A stretch of DNA of 34,078 nt, taken from a virus. The notes under the pieces were generated by a model, which was not told the origin of the DNA, made no database searches, and was given only the letters and a program-made list of their open reading frames with translations. Shown one piece after another: positions 8,452 through 15,431 of the stretch. A program made the translations under genes and the position numbers. The DNA lies in IMG/VR virus record IMGVR_UViG_3300035183_000846, positions 1 to 34,078 of that record. One strand, written 5' to 3'. Within the stretch, counting starts at the first letter, position 1. Each line of letters starts with the position of its first letter.

Positions 8452-8895
8452 ATGGACGACATCCCCGCCGCCGCTGTCGAGCTAATCAAGCGCTACGAGG
8501 GCTTGCGGCTCGAATCCTACCGCTGTCCGGCCGGCTATCTCACGATCGGCTGGGGACACCGCGACAACGTCCTGCCCGCCATGCACATCACGCGCGAGAT
8601 GGCGGACTACTACCTCAACCGCGATCTGCGCGAGCTGGCGAACCTGCTGCGCCCGCTGATCGACGTGCCGCTCACGCCGAACCAGTGGGCGGCGCTGCTC
8701 TCGTTCGCCTTCAACGTCGGCGTGGGAGCGTTCCGCGATTCGACGCTGCGTAAGCGGCTGAACGCCGGCGACTACGACGCGGTGCCGGCGGAGCTGATGC
8801 GGTGGAACAAAGCCACGATCAAGGGCGTCAAGCGCGTCTTGCCGGGCCTGATCGCGCGGCGTGAGGCGGAGGCGGAGCTGTGGCGGAGAGCGTGA
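8452..8895 (+). CDS. Phage endolysin, GH24 lysozyme (muramidase)
   Basis: A 147-residue protein of typical T4/P22-type lysozyme length. It cleaves the beta-1,4 bond between MurNAc and GlcNAc in peptidoglycan at the end of the lytic cycle. The catalytic arrangement is visible: Glu16 in [11 protein letters not shown], Cys25 and Thr31 in TIGWGH, which is the E-x8-(D/C)-x5-T motif of phage endolysins with Cys in the middle position. The later block [18 protein letters not shown] is also characteristic. There is no signal or SAR segment at the N-terminus, so it should need a holin for export. It follows the coiled-coil membrane gene by three bases and overlaps the next small gene. Confidence 0.93.
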   Translation: MDDIPAAAVELIKRYEGLRLESYRCPAGYLTIGWGHRDNVLPAMHITREMADYYLNRDLRELANLLRPLIDVPLTPNQWAALLSFAFNVGVGAFRDSTLRKRLNAGDYDAVPAELMRWNKATIKGVKRVLPGLIARREAEAELWRRA

Positions 8896-9065
8896 ACATC
8901 GTGCTCACGCGCATCGAGCGCGGCCGGACGTGGATGGCCACGCGGGTCGGCGACGGGCGCGCGGTCGGATTGGGGCCGACGCCTGCCGTGGCCGTGGCAG
9001 AGCTGTTCCGCTGGGCACCGTGGCTCAGCGAGCCAGCGGCGCCATCGCCGGGAGACGGCGGATGA
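8892..9065 (+). CDS. Small protein, unknown function
   Basis: A 57-residue protein starting [15 protein letters not shown] chose GTG 8892 because it forms a GTGA overlap with the lysozyme stop and has GGAG five bases upstream; GTG 8880 would add four residues. Its own stop forms an ATGA overlap with the next start. It has no recognisable motif: a short beta-like N-terminus and a Pro/Gly-rich tail. The conserved overlap pattern at both ends supports a real gene. Confidence 0.5.
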   Translation: MNIVLTRIERGRTWMATRVGDGRAVGLGPTPAVAVAELFRWAPWLSEPAAPSPGDGG

Positions 9066-10759
9066 GGTGGCGGTGGTGGGTGCTCTCGGCGGTGGCCCTG
9101 GCGCTCGCCTGCGGCGTGCGGCGCGAACAGCCGCCGCTGCAACTCGGCTTCTCCGCGCAGCTGCCGGCCGCGCCTGCCTACCGCTGGTCTCGCGCTTTCG
9201 GCTCCTCGCTGCCGACCGGCGCCGTGTCGGTCAACGCCGTCCTGCCGCAGTTCGTCGGCGGCTCGTTCCAGGGCGCGCTCACCGGCTGCGTGTCGCTCCT
9301 CGCACGCGGCGGCCCGGACGGATTCGTGGCGCGGCTAGACGACAGCGGCGCCTGCCAGTGGGCGGCGCAGATCGGCGGCGTGGGGGCGAGTACGACCGTG
9401 ATGGCGCTCGCGACAGATGGCGATGCGATCTACGCGGCCGGGTCGTTCACGCGCACGGTCGAAGCCGGCGACGTGAGCCTCACCAGCGCGGGCGGCACGG
9501 ACGGCTTCCTCGTGGCGTACTCGGCGGACGGCACGCTCAAGTGGGCGCGCGGCATCGGCGAGGCCGGGCAGGACAAGGCATACGGCGTCGCGGTGTCGGG
9601 CGGCGTGGTGGCGGTGACGGGCTATGCGGGCGGCTCCGGCCTGCTGCTCGCGGCGTACCGGCCGGATGGCTCGCCGCTCTGGACGCACACGGCCAGCGGG
9701 CAGGGCGCGGGCATCGCGGGGCGACCGGGCGGCTTCTACGTGGTCAGCTCGGCGGGGATCACGGCCTACAATCTCGACGGCATTTCGCTCTGGGCGCAGA
9801 CGGTGCCGGGCGCCACGCTGGCCGCTGTCGCCGCCGACGCGGACGGGCTGGTTGTCACCGGCACCATCGCCGACGGCGGCGCCCCGGCGGTGTGGCTCGC
9901 GCGGTACAGCGCGGACGGCGAGCCTGTCTGGGCGCGGAGCTACCGGGCCGGCTTCCCGATCTTCGGCGGCGCCGGGCGGGCGGTGGCGCTCGGCTCCGAC
10001 TCGATCGCGCTCACCGGCTCGATCACCGATGACGTGGACTTCGGCGGCGGCGCGCTGGCCGGCGGCTACACGGCGGACGTGTTCGTGGCGGAGTTCTCGG
10101 CGAGCGGCGTGCATCGGTGGTCGCAGCGCTATCCGGCCACCTTCCGCGACGAGGGCGAGGGCATCGCCTACGACGGCGACGGGCTCACGGTCGGCGGCGT
10201 GTTTGCGAATAGCATCGACTTCGGCGGCGGGACGCTCAGCGGCACGGGCGCGACGAAGGGCTTTGTGGCGGCGTTCGGGCGGGCGGCGGTGGCGACTGAA
10301 ACGGCGCAGCCGACGAGCACGGCCACGGCGACCACGACGGAGACCGCGACCAGCACGGCCACGAACACGCCGCAGCCGACTGCGACGGCAGCGCCTGCGG
10401 ACACGGTGACGGCGACGGCGACTGCGACGAGCACGGCCATCCCGACCGCGACCAGCACGGAGACGGAGACGGCGACGCCGACCGACACCGCCGCGAGCAT
10501 GCCCACCGAGACCGCGACGCCGGCCGACACCGCGGTCCCGTGGCGCATCTGCGACGTGACGCGCAACGGCGGCATCAGCTCGCTCGATGCCACGCGCGTG
10601 CTACAGTGGGTCGCCGGGCTCGCCGCGCTCGACGCGGAGCAGCAGCGGCTCGGCGACGCGAGCGGCAACGGACAGCTCAGCACACTGGACGCGGTGCTCA
10701 TCCTGCAGTGGGTCGCGGGCCTGCACGACGCGGCGCCGCGCTGCGGGACGGCGGAGTGA
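9062..10759 (+). CDS. Secreted beta-propeller protein with Thr/Ala linker and dockerin-like domain
   Basis: A 565-residue protein. The N-terminus is an export signal ([17 protein letters not shown]); Cys17 could be a lipid anchor, though the lipobox is weak. Residues of about 40-410 are repeats of the [11 protein letters not shown] / [17 protein letters not shown] type, as in SBBP or PQQ-like beta-propellers. A Thr/Ala/Pro linker follows. The C-terminus carries two EF-hand-like dockerin loops, [12 protein letters not shown] (498-509) and [12 protein letters not shown] (532-543), each followed by LQWVAGL, with Cys497 and Cys561 framing the pair. Dockerins bind calcium and cohesins in extracellular complexes. 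The ATGA overlap supports ATG 9062. It is probably lysogen-surface or virion cargo. Confidence 0.85.
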   Translation: MRWRWWVLSAVALALACGVRREQPPLQLGFSAQLPAAPAYRWSRAFGSSLPTGAVSVNAVLPQFVGGSFQGALTGCVSLLARGGPDGFVARLDDSGACQWAAQIGGVGASTTVMALATDGDAIYAAGSFTRTVEAGDVSLTSAGGTDGFLVAYSADGTLKWARGIGEAGQDKAYGVAVSGGVVAVTGYAGGSGLLLAAYRPDGSPLWTHTASGQGAGIAGRPGGFYVVSSAGITAYNLDGISLWAQTVPGATLAAVAADADGLVVTGTIADGGAPAVWLARYSADGEPVWARSYRAGFPIFGGAGRAVALGSDSIALTGSITDDVDFGGGALAGGYTADVFVAEFSASGVHRWSQRYPATFRDEGEGIAYDGDGLTVGGVFANSIDFGGGTLSGTGATKGFVAAFGRAAVATETAQPTSTATATTTETATSTATNTPQPTATAAPADTVTATATATSTAIPTATSTETETATPTDTAASMPTETATPADTAVPWRICDVTRNGGISSLDATRVLQWVAGLAALDAEQQRLGDASGNGQLSTLDAVLILQWVAGLHDAAPRCGTAE

Positions 10760-10866
10760 TGGCCGACGCCTGGTACAACGCGCCCGGCCTGTACGCCGCG
10801 TGGTGGGCGCTCGTCCTCGGCATCGCGGTGGCGGTGTGGGTGAGCAACTGGAGGGACCGGCGATGA
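10759..10866 (+). CDS. Single-span membrane micropeptide
   Basis: A 35-residue protein with one hydrophobic segment (YAAWWALVLGIAVAVWV) and a basic end (NWRDRR), giving an N-out, C-in topology by the positive-inside rule. The TGA of the previous gene shares its A with this ATG, GGAG lies five bases upstream, and the stop forms an ATGA overlap with the next gene. It may be a lysis accessory or a small structural membrane protein; no family is recognised. Confidence 0.6.
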   Translation: MADAWYNAPGLYAAWWALVLGIAVAVWVSNWRDRR

Positions 10867-11294
10867 AATCCGACGACCTGAACGCGCTGCTCAATGAGGC
10901 CGGCGTGGGCAGCTGGCAGGCGGCGCTGGGCTCGATTGGCGTGGCGGTAGTGAAGGCGGTCGCGCCGCAGCTGCTCGACGCCTTGCAACGCCTCGCCGTC
11001 ACCGGCGCGGTGGCGCTCGTGCAGCGGATGCAGGCGGCGCTCATGCCGCAGGACTCGCCGGACTACGCGCTGCGCATCGTCGAGGGCATCGAGCGCGACC
11101 ACGGGCCGGGCGGCTCCATGGAGCTCTGGCCGGGGCCGCAGCGTGCCGAGTACGCGCGCGACGCGATCCGACAGTGGGCGATCGACCAGGGCGCCGCGCC
11201 CGACGATGCGATGGTCAACATGCTCGTCGAGGGCGCGGTCAACAGACTCAAGGCGAAACAAACGGCAGCGGCGAAGGCGCTGCAAGGGAGGTAG
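10863..11294 (+). CDS. Small phage protein with holin-LLH-like C-terminal motif
   Basis: A 143-residue protein. The first 60 residues are mildly hydrophobic and helical (ALGSIGVAVVKAVAPQLLDALQ) but not a clear membrane span. The C-terminal 45 residues (AIRQWAIDQGAAPDDAMVN, LVEGAVNRL) have the A-x(n)-G-x(n)-EAAV-x2-L pattern that I associate with the end of holin-LLH/superfamily 6 proteins; this is recognition by eye and not secure. ATG 10863 overlaps the stop of the membrane micropeptide before it. A lysis or envelope role is suggested by the neighbours only. Confidence 0.6.
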   Translation: MKSDDLNALLNEAGVGSWQAALGSIGVAVVKAVAPQLLDALQRLAVTGAVALVQRMQAALMPQDSPDYALRIVEGIERDHGPGGSMELWPGPQRAEYARDAIRQWAIDQGAAPDDAMVNMLVEGAVNRLKAKQTAAAKALQGR

Positions 11295-11296
11295 AC

Positions 11297-11542
11297 ATGC
11301 GGACGATGATGATGGCGGTGGCGGTGGCGGCGCTCGCCGGCTGCGCGACAGCGCGGCAGGGCTCGACCTACGCGGCCAATCCGGTCGTGGTGGGCACGCT
11401 GGCGGTGGCCACGGAGAGCCAGTGCCGGCAGTACGCGGCCGACCACCCGGAGGATGCGGCGGCGCTGCGCGGCTATCTCACCGCGACCGGCGCGGCGATC
11501 GACGGGTGTGTCGGCGGGATCAGTGCGGGGCTGGGGAAGTAG
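11297..11542 (+). CDS. Small lipoprotein, possible outer-membrane spanin
   Basis: An 81-residue protein with a lipoprotein signal: MRTMMMAVAVAALAGC, where LAGC is a good lipobox and Cys16 would be lipidated. The mature part is about 65 residues with two Cys and no Pro-rich stretch. GGGAGG lies upstream of ATG 11297. It is the last gene of the plus-strand arm and lies 2.4 kb after the lysozyme gene. Short lipoproteins in lysis regions can be o-spanins, which fuse the membranes at lysis. The candidate partner would be the coiled-coil protein at 7726. This is an inference. Confidence 0.65.
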   Translation: MRTMMMAVAVAALAGCATARQGSTYAANPVVVGTLAVATESQCRQYAADHPEDAAALRGYLTATGAAIDGCVGGISAGLGK

Positions 11543-11545
11543 CAG

Positions 11546-11598
11546 CAGATCCCGACGTACCTGAAAACCAGATTAGGCACGTCGGGATCCGGGATCTG
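11546..11598. terminator. Hairpin between convergent arms, probable bidirectional terminator
   Basis: GATCCCGACGT at 11548-11558 pairs perfectly with ACGTCGGGATC at 11579-11589. A further CCT/AGG pair narrows the loop to 12 nt. A second partial arm, GGGATCTG at 11591-11598, can compete for CAGATCCC at 11546-11553. It lies where the plus-strand arm ends and the minus-strand region ends. The right arm is inside the last codons of the minus-strand gene, and its stop codon is in the loop. No T-run is present, so the efficiency is unknown. Confidence 0.65.
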
Positions 11599-11827
11599 CA
11601 CTGGTCCAATTGCCGAGCCGCCGCGCCTCGGTCCAGGCGTCGTCGAGGATCGGGCGCAGCTCGGCCCATGTGCAGGACTCCGGCGCCGCCACCGGGATCG
11701 TGATGGCGCGGAGCACGTAGCGCTCGCCCCAGCAGGCGCCGCAGAGCACGGCGTCGCCGTCGCGGGACCAGCCCATCGGCAGGCGGTCCGGGCGCCCGCG
11801 TTCGGTGCGGCAGTGGGTGCAGATCAT
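11573..11827 (-). CDS. Small zinc-ribbon-like protein, unknown function
   Basis: An 84-residue protein starting MICTHCRTERG. It has CTHC near the N-terminus and CGAC about 27 residues later, four Cys placed as in a small zinc ribbon. The Trp- and charge-rich C-terminus has no motif. ATG 11827 directly precedes the zinc motif and lies one base after the previous stop codon; the frame extends further upstream, but that part is shadow. It is the last gene of the long minus-strand region, and its stop lies in the terminator hairpin. Confidence 0.55.
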   Translation of the reverse strand: MICTHCRTERGRPDRLPMGWSRDGDAVLCGACWGERYVLRAITIPVAAPESCTWAELRPILDDAWTEARRLGNWTSADPGSRRA

Positions 11828-11828
11828 G

Positions 11829-12269
11829 CTACAGCAGATCCTCCAGCAGCATCCGCGCCTCGTACAGCCGCGCGTCGCCGCACACATCGCGGGTCTCGTA
11901 GATGATGTCCCGCGCCCGCTGGATGCGGTCGCGTCGGAGGTCGTCGGCCGCAGCGCGGATGCGGTCCCAATCCCCTTCGATCACCAGCGTGGCGATGACC
12001 GGCTCCCACGATCCACCATGGACCGGGCGGAACTCCCTATCGTCGCCGCCCTCGCCGGCGCCGCCGAGGTAGCGGATGCCGTCGACCAGCGAGAACCAGT
12101 GCGGGCGCCGCTCCGGGGGCAGCTCGGCGGGCTCAGTGGCGACCGCGCCCTCGGGCAGTCCGAGGTCGCCCGCTCCCATGCGGAGCAGATCGCGGATGTC
12201 ACGCGCCTGGGCCTCGCTGCACTCCGCGAGGCGGCGGTGGAGCAGGCGGTACGCTTCAAGATTCGTCAT
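11829..12269 (-). CDS. Unknown phage protein
   Basis: A 146-residue acidic protein (MTNLEAYRLLHRRLAECSEAQ and onward). Both ends look helical and the middle is probably globular (PHWFSLVDGIRYLGG). No catalytic or binding motif is recognised. It lies three bases after the previous gene and one base before the next, in a packed minus-strand operon. The ribosome binding site is weak. A hypothetical early-region protein. Confidence 0.6.
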   Translation of the reverse strand: MTNLEAYRLLHRRLAECSEAQARDIRDLLRMGAGDLGLPEGAVATEPAELPPERRPHWFSLVDGIRYLGGAGEGGDDREFRPVHGGSWEPVIATLVIEGDWDRIRAAADDLRRDRIQRARDIIYETRDVCGDARLYEARMLLEDLL

Positions 12270-12272
12270 GGG

Positions 12273-12626
12273 TCAGTCCGCGAACCGCAGGCGCCGGCCG
12301 GGCGACCAGACGCGCTGGATGCGGGGCTCGTAGTAGCCCGGCTCGAGCGCGATGTCCGCGTGCGGCGCGTCGGCCCGCTGCCGGATCGCGATGTGTCGCA
12401 GCAGCTCCGGGTCGTCGATCCGCAGCAGGTCGGTCTGGCCGACCCGCACCGGCGTCGCGCGCTCGATGACGTGCGCGTGTGCGCCGCCCTCGCCGACGTG
12501 GCGGAATCCGCGCAGGGTCGTGCCGTCGTCGGCCACGATCGGTTCCGGCGTCTCCGTGACGTCGAGCTCGACGGGGACCAGGATGACATCGCCCTGGCGG
12601 CATGCGCGTGAGTAGTCGTGTCGCAT
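12273..12626 (-). CDS. Conserved phage-type protein with GxAHxI motif
   Basis: A 117-residue protein opening RQGDVILVPVEL, with GGAHAHVI near residue 49 and a C-terminal PGYYEPRIQRVW. I recall a widespread family from phages and genomic islands with the same order: QGDVLLxPV, then GHAH, then YxxxxQReY. It has no assigned function that I know. The gene has an excellent ribosome binding site (AGGAGG, six bases before ATG 12626). A 90-nt gap with a hairpin separates it from the gene transcribed before it. Confidence 0.7.
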   Translation of the reverse strand: MRHDYSRACRQGDVILVPVELDVTETPEPIVADDGTTLRGFRHVGEGGAHAHVIERATPVRVGQTDLLRIDDPELLRHIAIRQRADAPHADIALEPGYYEPRIQRVWSPGRRLRFAD

Positions 12627-12686
12627 CGCTCCCTCCTGTGCCTGCCCTGCTCATCAGCGTCGGACTCGGCAGGTCTACCGACGGAC

Positions 12687-12708
12687 GGGGGCGACTGCGT
12701 CCGCCCCC
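12687..12708 (-). terminator. GC hairpin after the 12717-13643 gene
   Basis: GGGGGCG at 12687-12693 pairs with CGCCCCC at 12702-12708 around an 8-nt loop, nine bases after the stop of the gene transcribed before it. There is no T-run. It probably attenuates rather than fully ends transcription into the next gene. Confidence 0.4.
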
Positions 12709-12716
12709 ATTTCGCT

Positions 12717-13643
12717 CTACGCCTCGATCGCAAGCTGCTGATACTGCTCGACGGTCATCCGGGCGCACCAGGCGAGCCCGGCCGTGCAGCTCTCGGTGTC
12801 CGGCGGCACCGGCAGCGCGTGCAGCCGCTCCGGGTGGGTCGCGTCGGCCACGATGCAGTAGGTGTAGATGCCGCCCGTGCGGCGGATCACCAGCAGCGCC
12901 CCGCGCGCGTCGGTCGTGATCCACGCATCGCGCACGCCGTCGGCCAGCCGCTCGGCCTTGGCCAGCTCGGCCGGCGTCGCGGGCCGCTCGCCGGTCGGTC
13001 CGTAGGGGCAGGCGGCGGCGTGCTCGGGCGAGTGCGCATGGCGCCACCCATGATCCACGCAGCGGACGACCGGATCGACGCGCGGCGGGGCCAGGTGTCT
13101 GCGCACCTGCGCCCGCTGGCGGGCGTCCACGCGCGGCGCGATGCCCGCCCACCAGCGGCGGACGTCGCGCACGCGACGGCGCCGCAGCCGAGCGCGTCGG
13201 CGGGCGCGGACGCCGTCGCGCGGCGACAGGCGCGGGTCGATGCAGGCGGCGAGGTGGCGCGTGCTGATCGCGTCGGGCCCGGGCGCGCCGCGCGATGCAG
13301 AGGGCACGTCGCTGCGCCCGGTGTCGTGCGCGACGTACAGCAGCCCCTGGCGGTCGCAGTAGACGTAGATGTCCTGCGTGGTCGCGGTCGCCCGGCCGCG
13401 GTAGCTGTTCGGCACGCGCCAGCTGTGCCCCTCGCTGTACTGCGCCTCGCCACGCTCACGGGCCGGCGCGAACAGCAGCCGCTCGACGGACTCCGTGTCC
13501 CACATGGAGTCGATCGTGCGGGTACGACATCCGCGATTGGCCTCACGGAGCGCCGCGTTCAGCTCGGCCGCGACAGCAGCCGCGTCGCTGACCAGATGCG
13601 CCAGCGCCTGCTGGCGAGCCTCGGTTCGGGCCGTGTGATCCAT
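12717..13643 (-). CDS. Unknown 308-residue protein
   Basis: ATG 13643 has the best ribosome binding site in this part (GAGGAGG, six bases upstream) and gives 308 residues; the frame extends further but that part is shadow. The N-terminus is helical and Ala-rich, the centre is very Arg-rich (RARRRARLRRRRVRDVRRW), and the last third looks globular with scattered Cys and His (CVDHGWRHAHSPEHAAAC). The Arg-rich centre could bind nucleic acid. No family is recognised. It is transcribed from its own likely promoter at 13720-13748. Confidence 0.65.
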   Translation of the reverse strand: MDHTARTEARQQALAHLVSDAAAVAAELNAALREANRGCRTRTIDSMWDTESVERLLFAPARERGEAQYSEGHSWRVPNSYRGRATATTQDIYVYCDRQGLLYVAHDTGRSDVPSASRGAPGPDAISTRHLAACIDPRLSPRDGVRARRRARLRRRRVRDVRRWWAGIAPRVDARQRAQVRRHLAPPRVDPVVRCVDHGWRHAHSPEHAAACPYGPTGERPATPAELAKAERLADGVRDAWITTDARGALLVIRRTGGIYTYCIVADATHPERLHALPVPPDTESCTAGLAWCARMTVEQYQQLAIEA

Positions 13644-13717
13644 ATTCGCCTCCTCGGCGTCCCGGTGTTCGCCCTCGGGCGGCGCTGCTTGCCGGGTCAC
13701 AGCAGCGGCTGACGGTC

Positions 13718-13736
13718 CCTGTCTACAGCAGACAGG
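13718..13736. promoter_or_regulatory. 19-bp dyad, operator candidate
   Basis: CCTGTCT at 13718-13724 and AGACAGG at 13730-13736 form a perfect 7-bp dyad around acagc. It covers the -10 box of the promoter at 13720-13748. A degenerate copy (14 of 19 bases) lies at 13939-13957, just before the SymE-like start. The CTGT/ACAG half-sites recall LexA boxes, but the spacing here is nine rather than eight bases. Confidence 0.55.
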
Positions 13737-13748
13737 CGAGGCTGTCAA
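13720..13748 (-). promoter_or_regulatory. Sigma70-like promoter for the 12717-13643 gene
   Basis: On the minus strand TTGACA (13743-13748) is a perfect -35 box. After 17 bases comes TAGACA (13720-13725), a weak -10. The -35 overlaps the stop codon of the SymE-like gene. Transcription would start near 13712, leaving a leader of about 70 nt before ATG 13643. Confidence 0.55.
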
Positions 13749-13933
13749 GCCCTCTTTTTTCGGCGCTCGCGCTCGATCACCACGCGCCCCTTCTCGGCGC
13801 GGGCCGCCAGCTCGTCGCCGACCGCGAATCCAGCCTCGGTGAGCACGGCGCCGACGACCTGCACCCACGGCGCGCGGTAGGTGCGCCGCTCGCCGCCGCG
13901 CTGCTTCCGCTCGGTGCGCTCCATCACTCTCAT
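13745..13933 (-). CDS. SymE-like / AbrB-fold small protein
   Basis: A 62-residue protein. After a basic start, residues of about 20-55 (PWVQVVGAVLTEAGFAVGDE, then GRVVIERE) fit the SymE/SpoVT-AbrB pattern: PWxxxxGxxLxxAGFxxGxxxxxxxxxGxLVI. SymE of E. coli is an SOS-induced, RNA-affecting type I toxin with an AbrB-like swapped-hairpin fold. I cannot see an antisense RNA here. The Lys/Arg tail (ERRKKRA) could bind nucleic acid. ATG 13933 forms an ATGA overlap with the previous stop; ATG 13924 is an alternative. Dyads that look like operators lie on both sides. It may be a toxin or a small regulator. Confidence 0.6.
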   Translation of the reverse strand: MRVMERTERKQRGGERRTYRAPWVQVVGAVLTEAGFAVGDELAARAEKGRVVIERERRKKRA

Positions 13934-14265
13934 GCCGGCCCGCCTGTAGCAGACGGGCGGCGGTCGGCCAATCGTCGGCGCCGCCGCGCGCCGGCCCCGG
14001 ATCGGCCCCCATCGCCGCGCAGGATCGTGACCACCGCCGGCGCCACACCCTCGCTCTCGCCGCTGACGATCGCGCGGAAGGTGTACCGCCCGCCCCGGCA
14101 GCGCAGGCTCACGGCGCCGCTCGAGAGTCGCACGGCGGCGCGGACGTGATGCGCCAGCTCCTCGATAATCGCCGCGCGCGCTGCCTCGTATCCGAGCTGC
14201 GGCGCGATGCGCGCGATGAACTGCCGCACCGCGTGCGGCGTGATGAAGTAGCGGCCGACGATCAT
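13930..14265 (-). CDS. Unknown phage protein, ITPHAVRQF family-like
   Basis: A 111-residue protein starting MIVGRYFITPHAVRQFIARI. The YFITPHAVxxF opening, the following helix and the later strand pattern (YTFRAIV, VAPAVVTILRG) resemble small proteins I have seen in phage and mobile-element operons. They may be DUF4258- or RelE-like, but that placement is uncertain. The C-terminus is Arg-rich. ATG 14265 makes an ATGA overlap with the gene before it, and the stop makes an ATGA overlap with the SymE-like gene, so the three are translationally coupled. A toxin-like fold next to a SymE-like protein is suggestive only. Confidence 0.6.
   Translation of the reverse strand: MIVGRYFITPHAVRQFIARIAPQLGYEAARAAIIEELAHHVRAAVRLSSGAVSLRCRGGRYTFRAIVSGESEGVAPAVVTILRGDGGRSGAGARRRRRLADRRPSATGGPA
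13939..13957. promoter_or_regulatory. Second, imperfect 19-bp dyad before the SymE-like gene
   Basis: CCCGCCTGTAGCAGACGGG matches the dyad at 13718-13736 in 14 of 19 bases and is itself a dyad with one mismatch in seven pairs. It lies six bases upstream of ATG 13933, inside the end of the previous coding sequence. It could be a second binding site of the same regulator or a chance hit. Confidence 0.3.
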
Positions 14266-14636
14266 GCCGCCCACCGCCGCCGTCCGCCGGCGATCGCGCA
14301 CGGCAGTGAATCGGCGGCGAACAGCCACCAGCGCCCACCGGGCACGCGGCGCGCGGCGATGCGGCCCCGGCGCGCGAGCGTCGTCAGGTGCTGCTGCGTG
14401 TAGCCGGACAGCCGCGCCGCCTGCGTGCTCGTGAGCCAGCCCGCGCTCGCGCACCGCAGTCGCAGCCGCCAGCAGCGCGCCCGGATCGCTTGCGGCGTAC
14501 GGTCGAGCGCGGCGGCCAGACGGGCGACCGGCCACACCGCGATACGCTCGCGCAGTAGCGCGTCATCGGCGCGCGACCAGCGCCGGCCCATGGTGCGCGT
14601 GGCGCCGGCGCTGGTCTGATAGGCGAGGCGGGGCAC
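14262..14636 (-). CDS. DNA-binding protein: SANT/Myb-like domain plus excisionase-type HTH
   Basis: A protein of about 124 residues. The first domain (RRWSRADDALLRERIAVW, then LDRTPQAIRARCWRLRLR) fits a SANT/Myb-like three-helix unit. The second (GWLTSTQAARLSGYTQQHLT, then GRIAARRVPGGRWWLFAAD) is a MerR/excisionase-type winged HTH. I preferred GTG 14636, whose first base is the last base of the cysH-like TAG stop; ATG 14591 would remove 15 residues and has no ribosome binding site. Its stop forms an ATGA overlap with the next gene. It is probably a transcription factor or a DNA-targeting accessory of the neighbouring type IV cassette. Confidence 0.7.
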   Translation of the reverse strand: MPRLAYQTSAGATRTMGRRWSRADDALLRERIAVWPVARLAAALDRTPQAIRARCWRLRLRCASAGWLTSTQAARLSGYTQQHLTTLARRGRIAARRVPGGRWWLFAADSLPCAIAGGRRRWAA

Positions 14637-15424
14637 TACGACACCGCCCGCACGCGCGGAAACTCCAGCGCGAGCTGCTGCCACAGCGCCGGGTGGTGCG
14701 TCCGCAGCCAGACCAGCCGCCCGTCCTCGGCGCCGACGGTGGTGAGCCAGCCGGTATTGCGCAGGGTGTAGCGCGAGAACCCGTGCGTCTCCGCATCGTA
14801 GATCAGTCGGTTGTACGGCAGCGCGCGGACCGCGATGTACGCCCACACGTCGCGCGCCGTCCAGTGCGCGATGGGGATCGCGGTGACGTAGCCGTCGCGT
14901 CGCGTGCGGACCAGGCCGTGGGCGCGGATCGTCACGCGCCGACCGGCGCTCTCCTCGCCACGCAAGCCGAGCACCTGCACCCGGTAGCCGCGCGCCGCGC
15001 ACCACTCAGCCATGCGGTCGGCCTTGCCGCGCTTGGCGGCGGCGTACTGGCCGCGCTCGTAGCAGAGGCCATTGGCGTGTAGCCACGCGACCGTCTCGGC
15101 CAGCGTGCGCGTCGGCGCGAGCGTCACCACCTCCGTGCGCGCCGCAAAGTGCGCGATCACCTCGTCGTAGCCCGGCAACTCGTAGGTGCTCGCAAGATGC
15201 ACCAGCGGCACGGGGCCGAGCACATCAAGCGCCAGGTCGGCGGTGACGGTGGAGTCCTTGCCCCACGAGGTGGCGACCATCACCGCCCCGTGGCGCGCCG
15301 CCTCGCGAAGAATCGCCCGCGACCGATCAACCCGCTGCGCGAAGGCCGCAGTCGCCGCCCATGCGAGCCCGTCGCGCCGCCAATCGGGGCTTGGCTGGTA
15401 GTGCCGAGCCTGCCAGGCCCTCAT
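14636..15424 (-). CDS. cysH: CysH-like PAPS-reductase-family protein of the type IV-B locus
   Basis: A 262-residue protein of the adenine nucleotide alpha hydrolase/PAPS reductase superfamily. The PP-loop SWGKDS (residues 53-58), which binds ATP or PAPS, is clear. So are LGLRGEESAGR and IPIAHWTARDVWAYI, typical of CysH relatives. The C-terminal ECGLH block with the catalytic Cys of true sulfate-reducing CysH is missing, so normal PAPS reduction is unlikely. It follows csf3 by seven bases with a purine-rich ribosome binding site. A cysH-like gene beside csf1-cas11-csf2-csf3 is the known signature of type IV-B; its biochemical role there is not settled. DndC-like sulfur chemistry is an alternative. 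Confidence 0.9.
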   Translation of the reverse strand: MRAWQARHYQPSPDWRRDGLAWAATAAFAQRVDRSRAILREAARHGAVMVATSWGKDSTVTADLALDVLGPVPLVHLASTYELPGYDEVIAHFAARTEVVTLAPTRTLAETVAWLHANGLCYERGQYAAAKRGKADRMAEWCAARGYRVQVLGLRGEESAGRRVTIRAHGLVRTRRDGYVTAIPIAHWTARDVWAYIAVRALPYNRLIYDAETHGFSRYTLRNTGWLTTVGAEDGRLVWLRTHHPALWQQLALEFPRVRAVS

Positions 15425-15431
15425 GCCCCGC

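Noticed and set aside
13718-13736. Canonical LexA box
   Set aside because: CTGT and ACAG are separated by nine bases rather than eight, and the centre is not AT-rich. It was kept only as an unnamed operator candidate.
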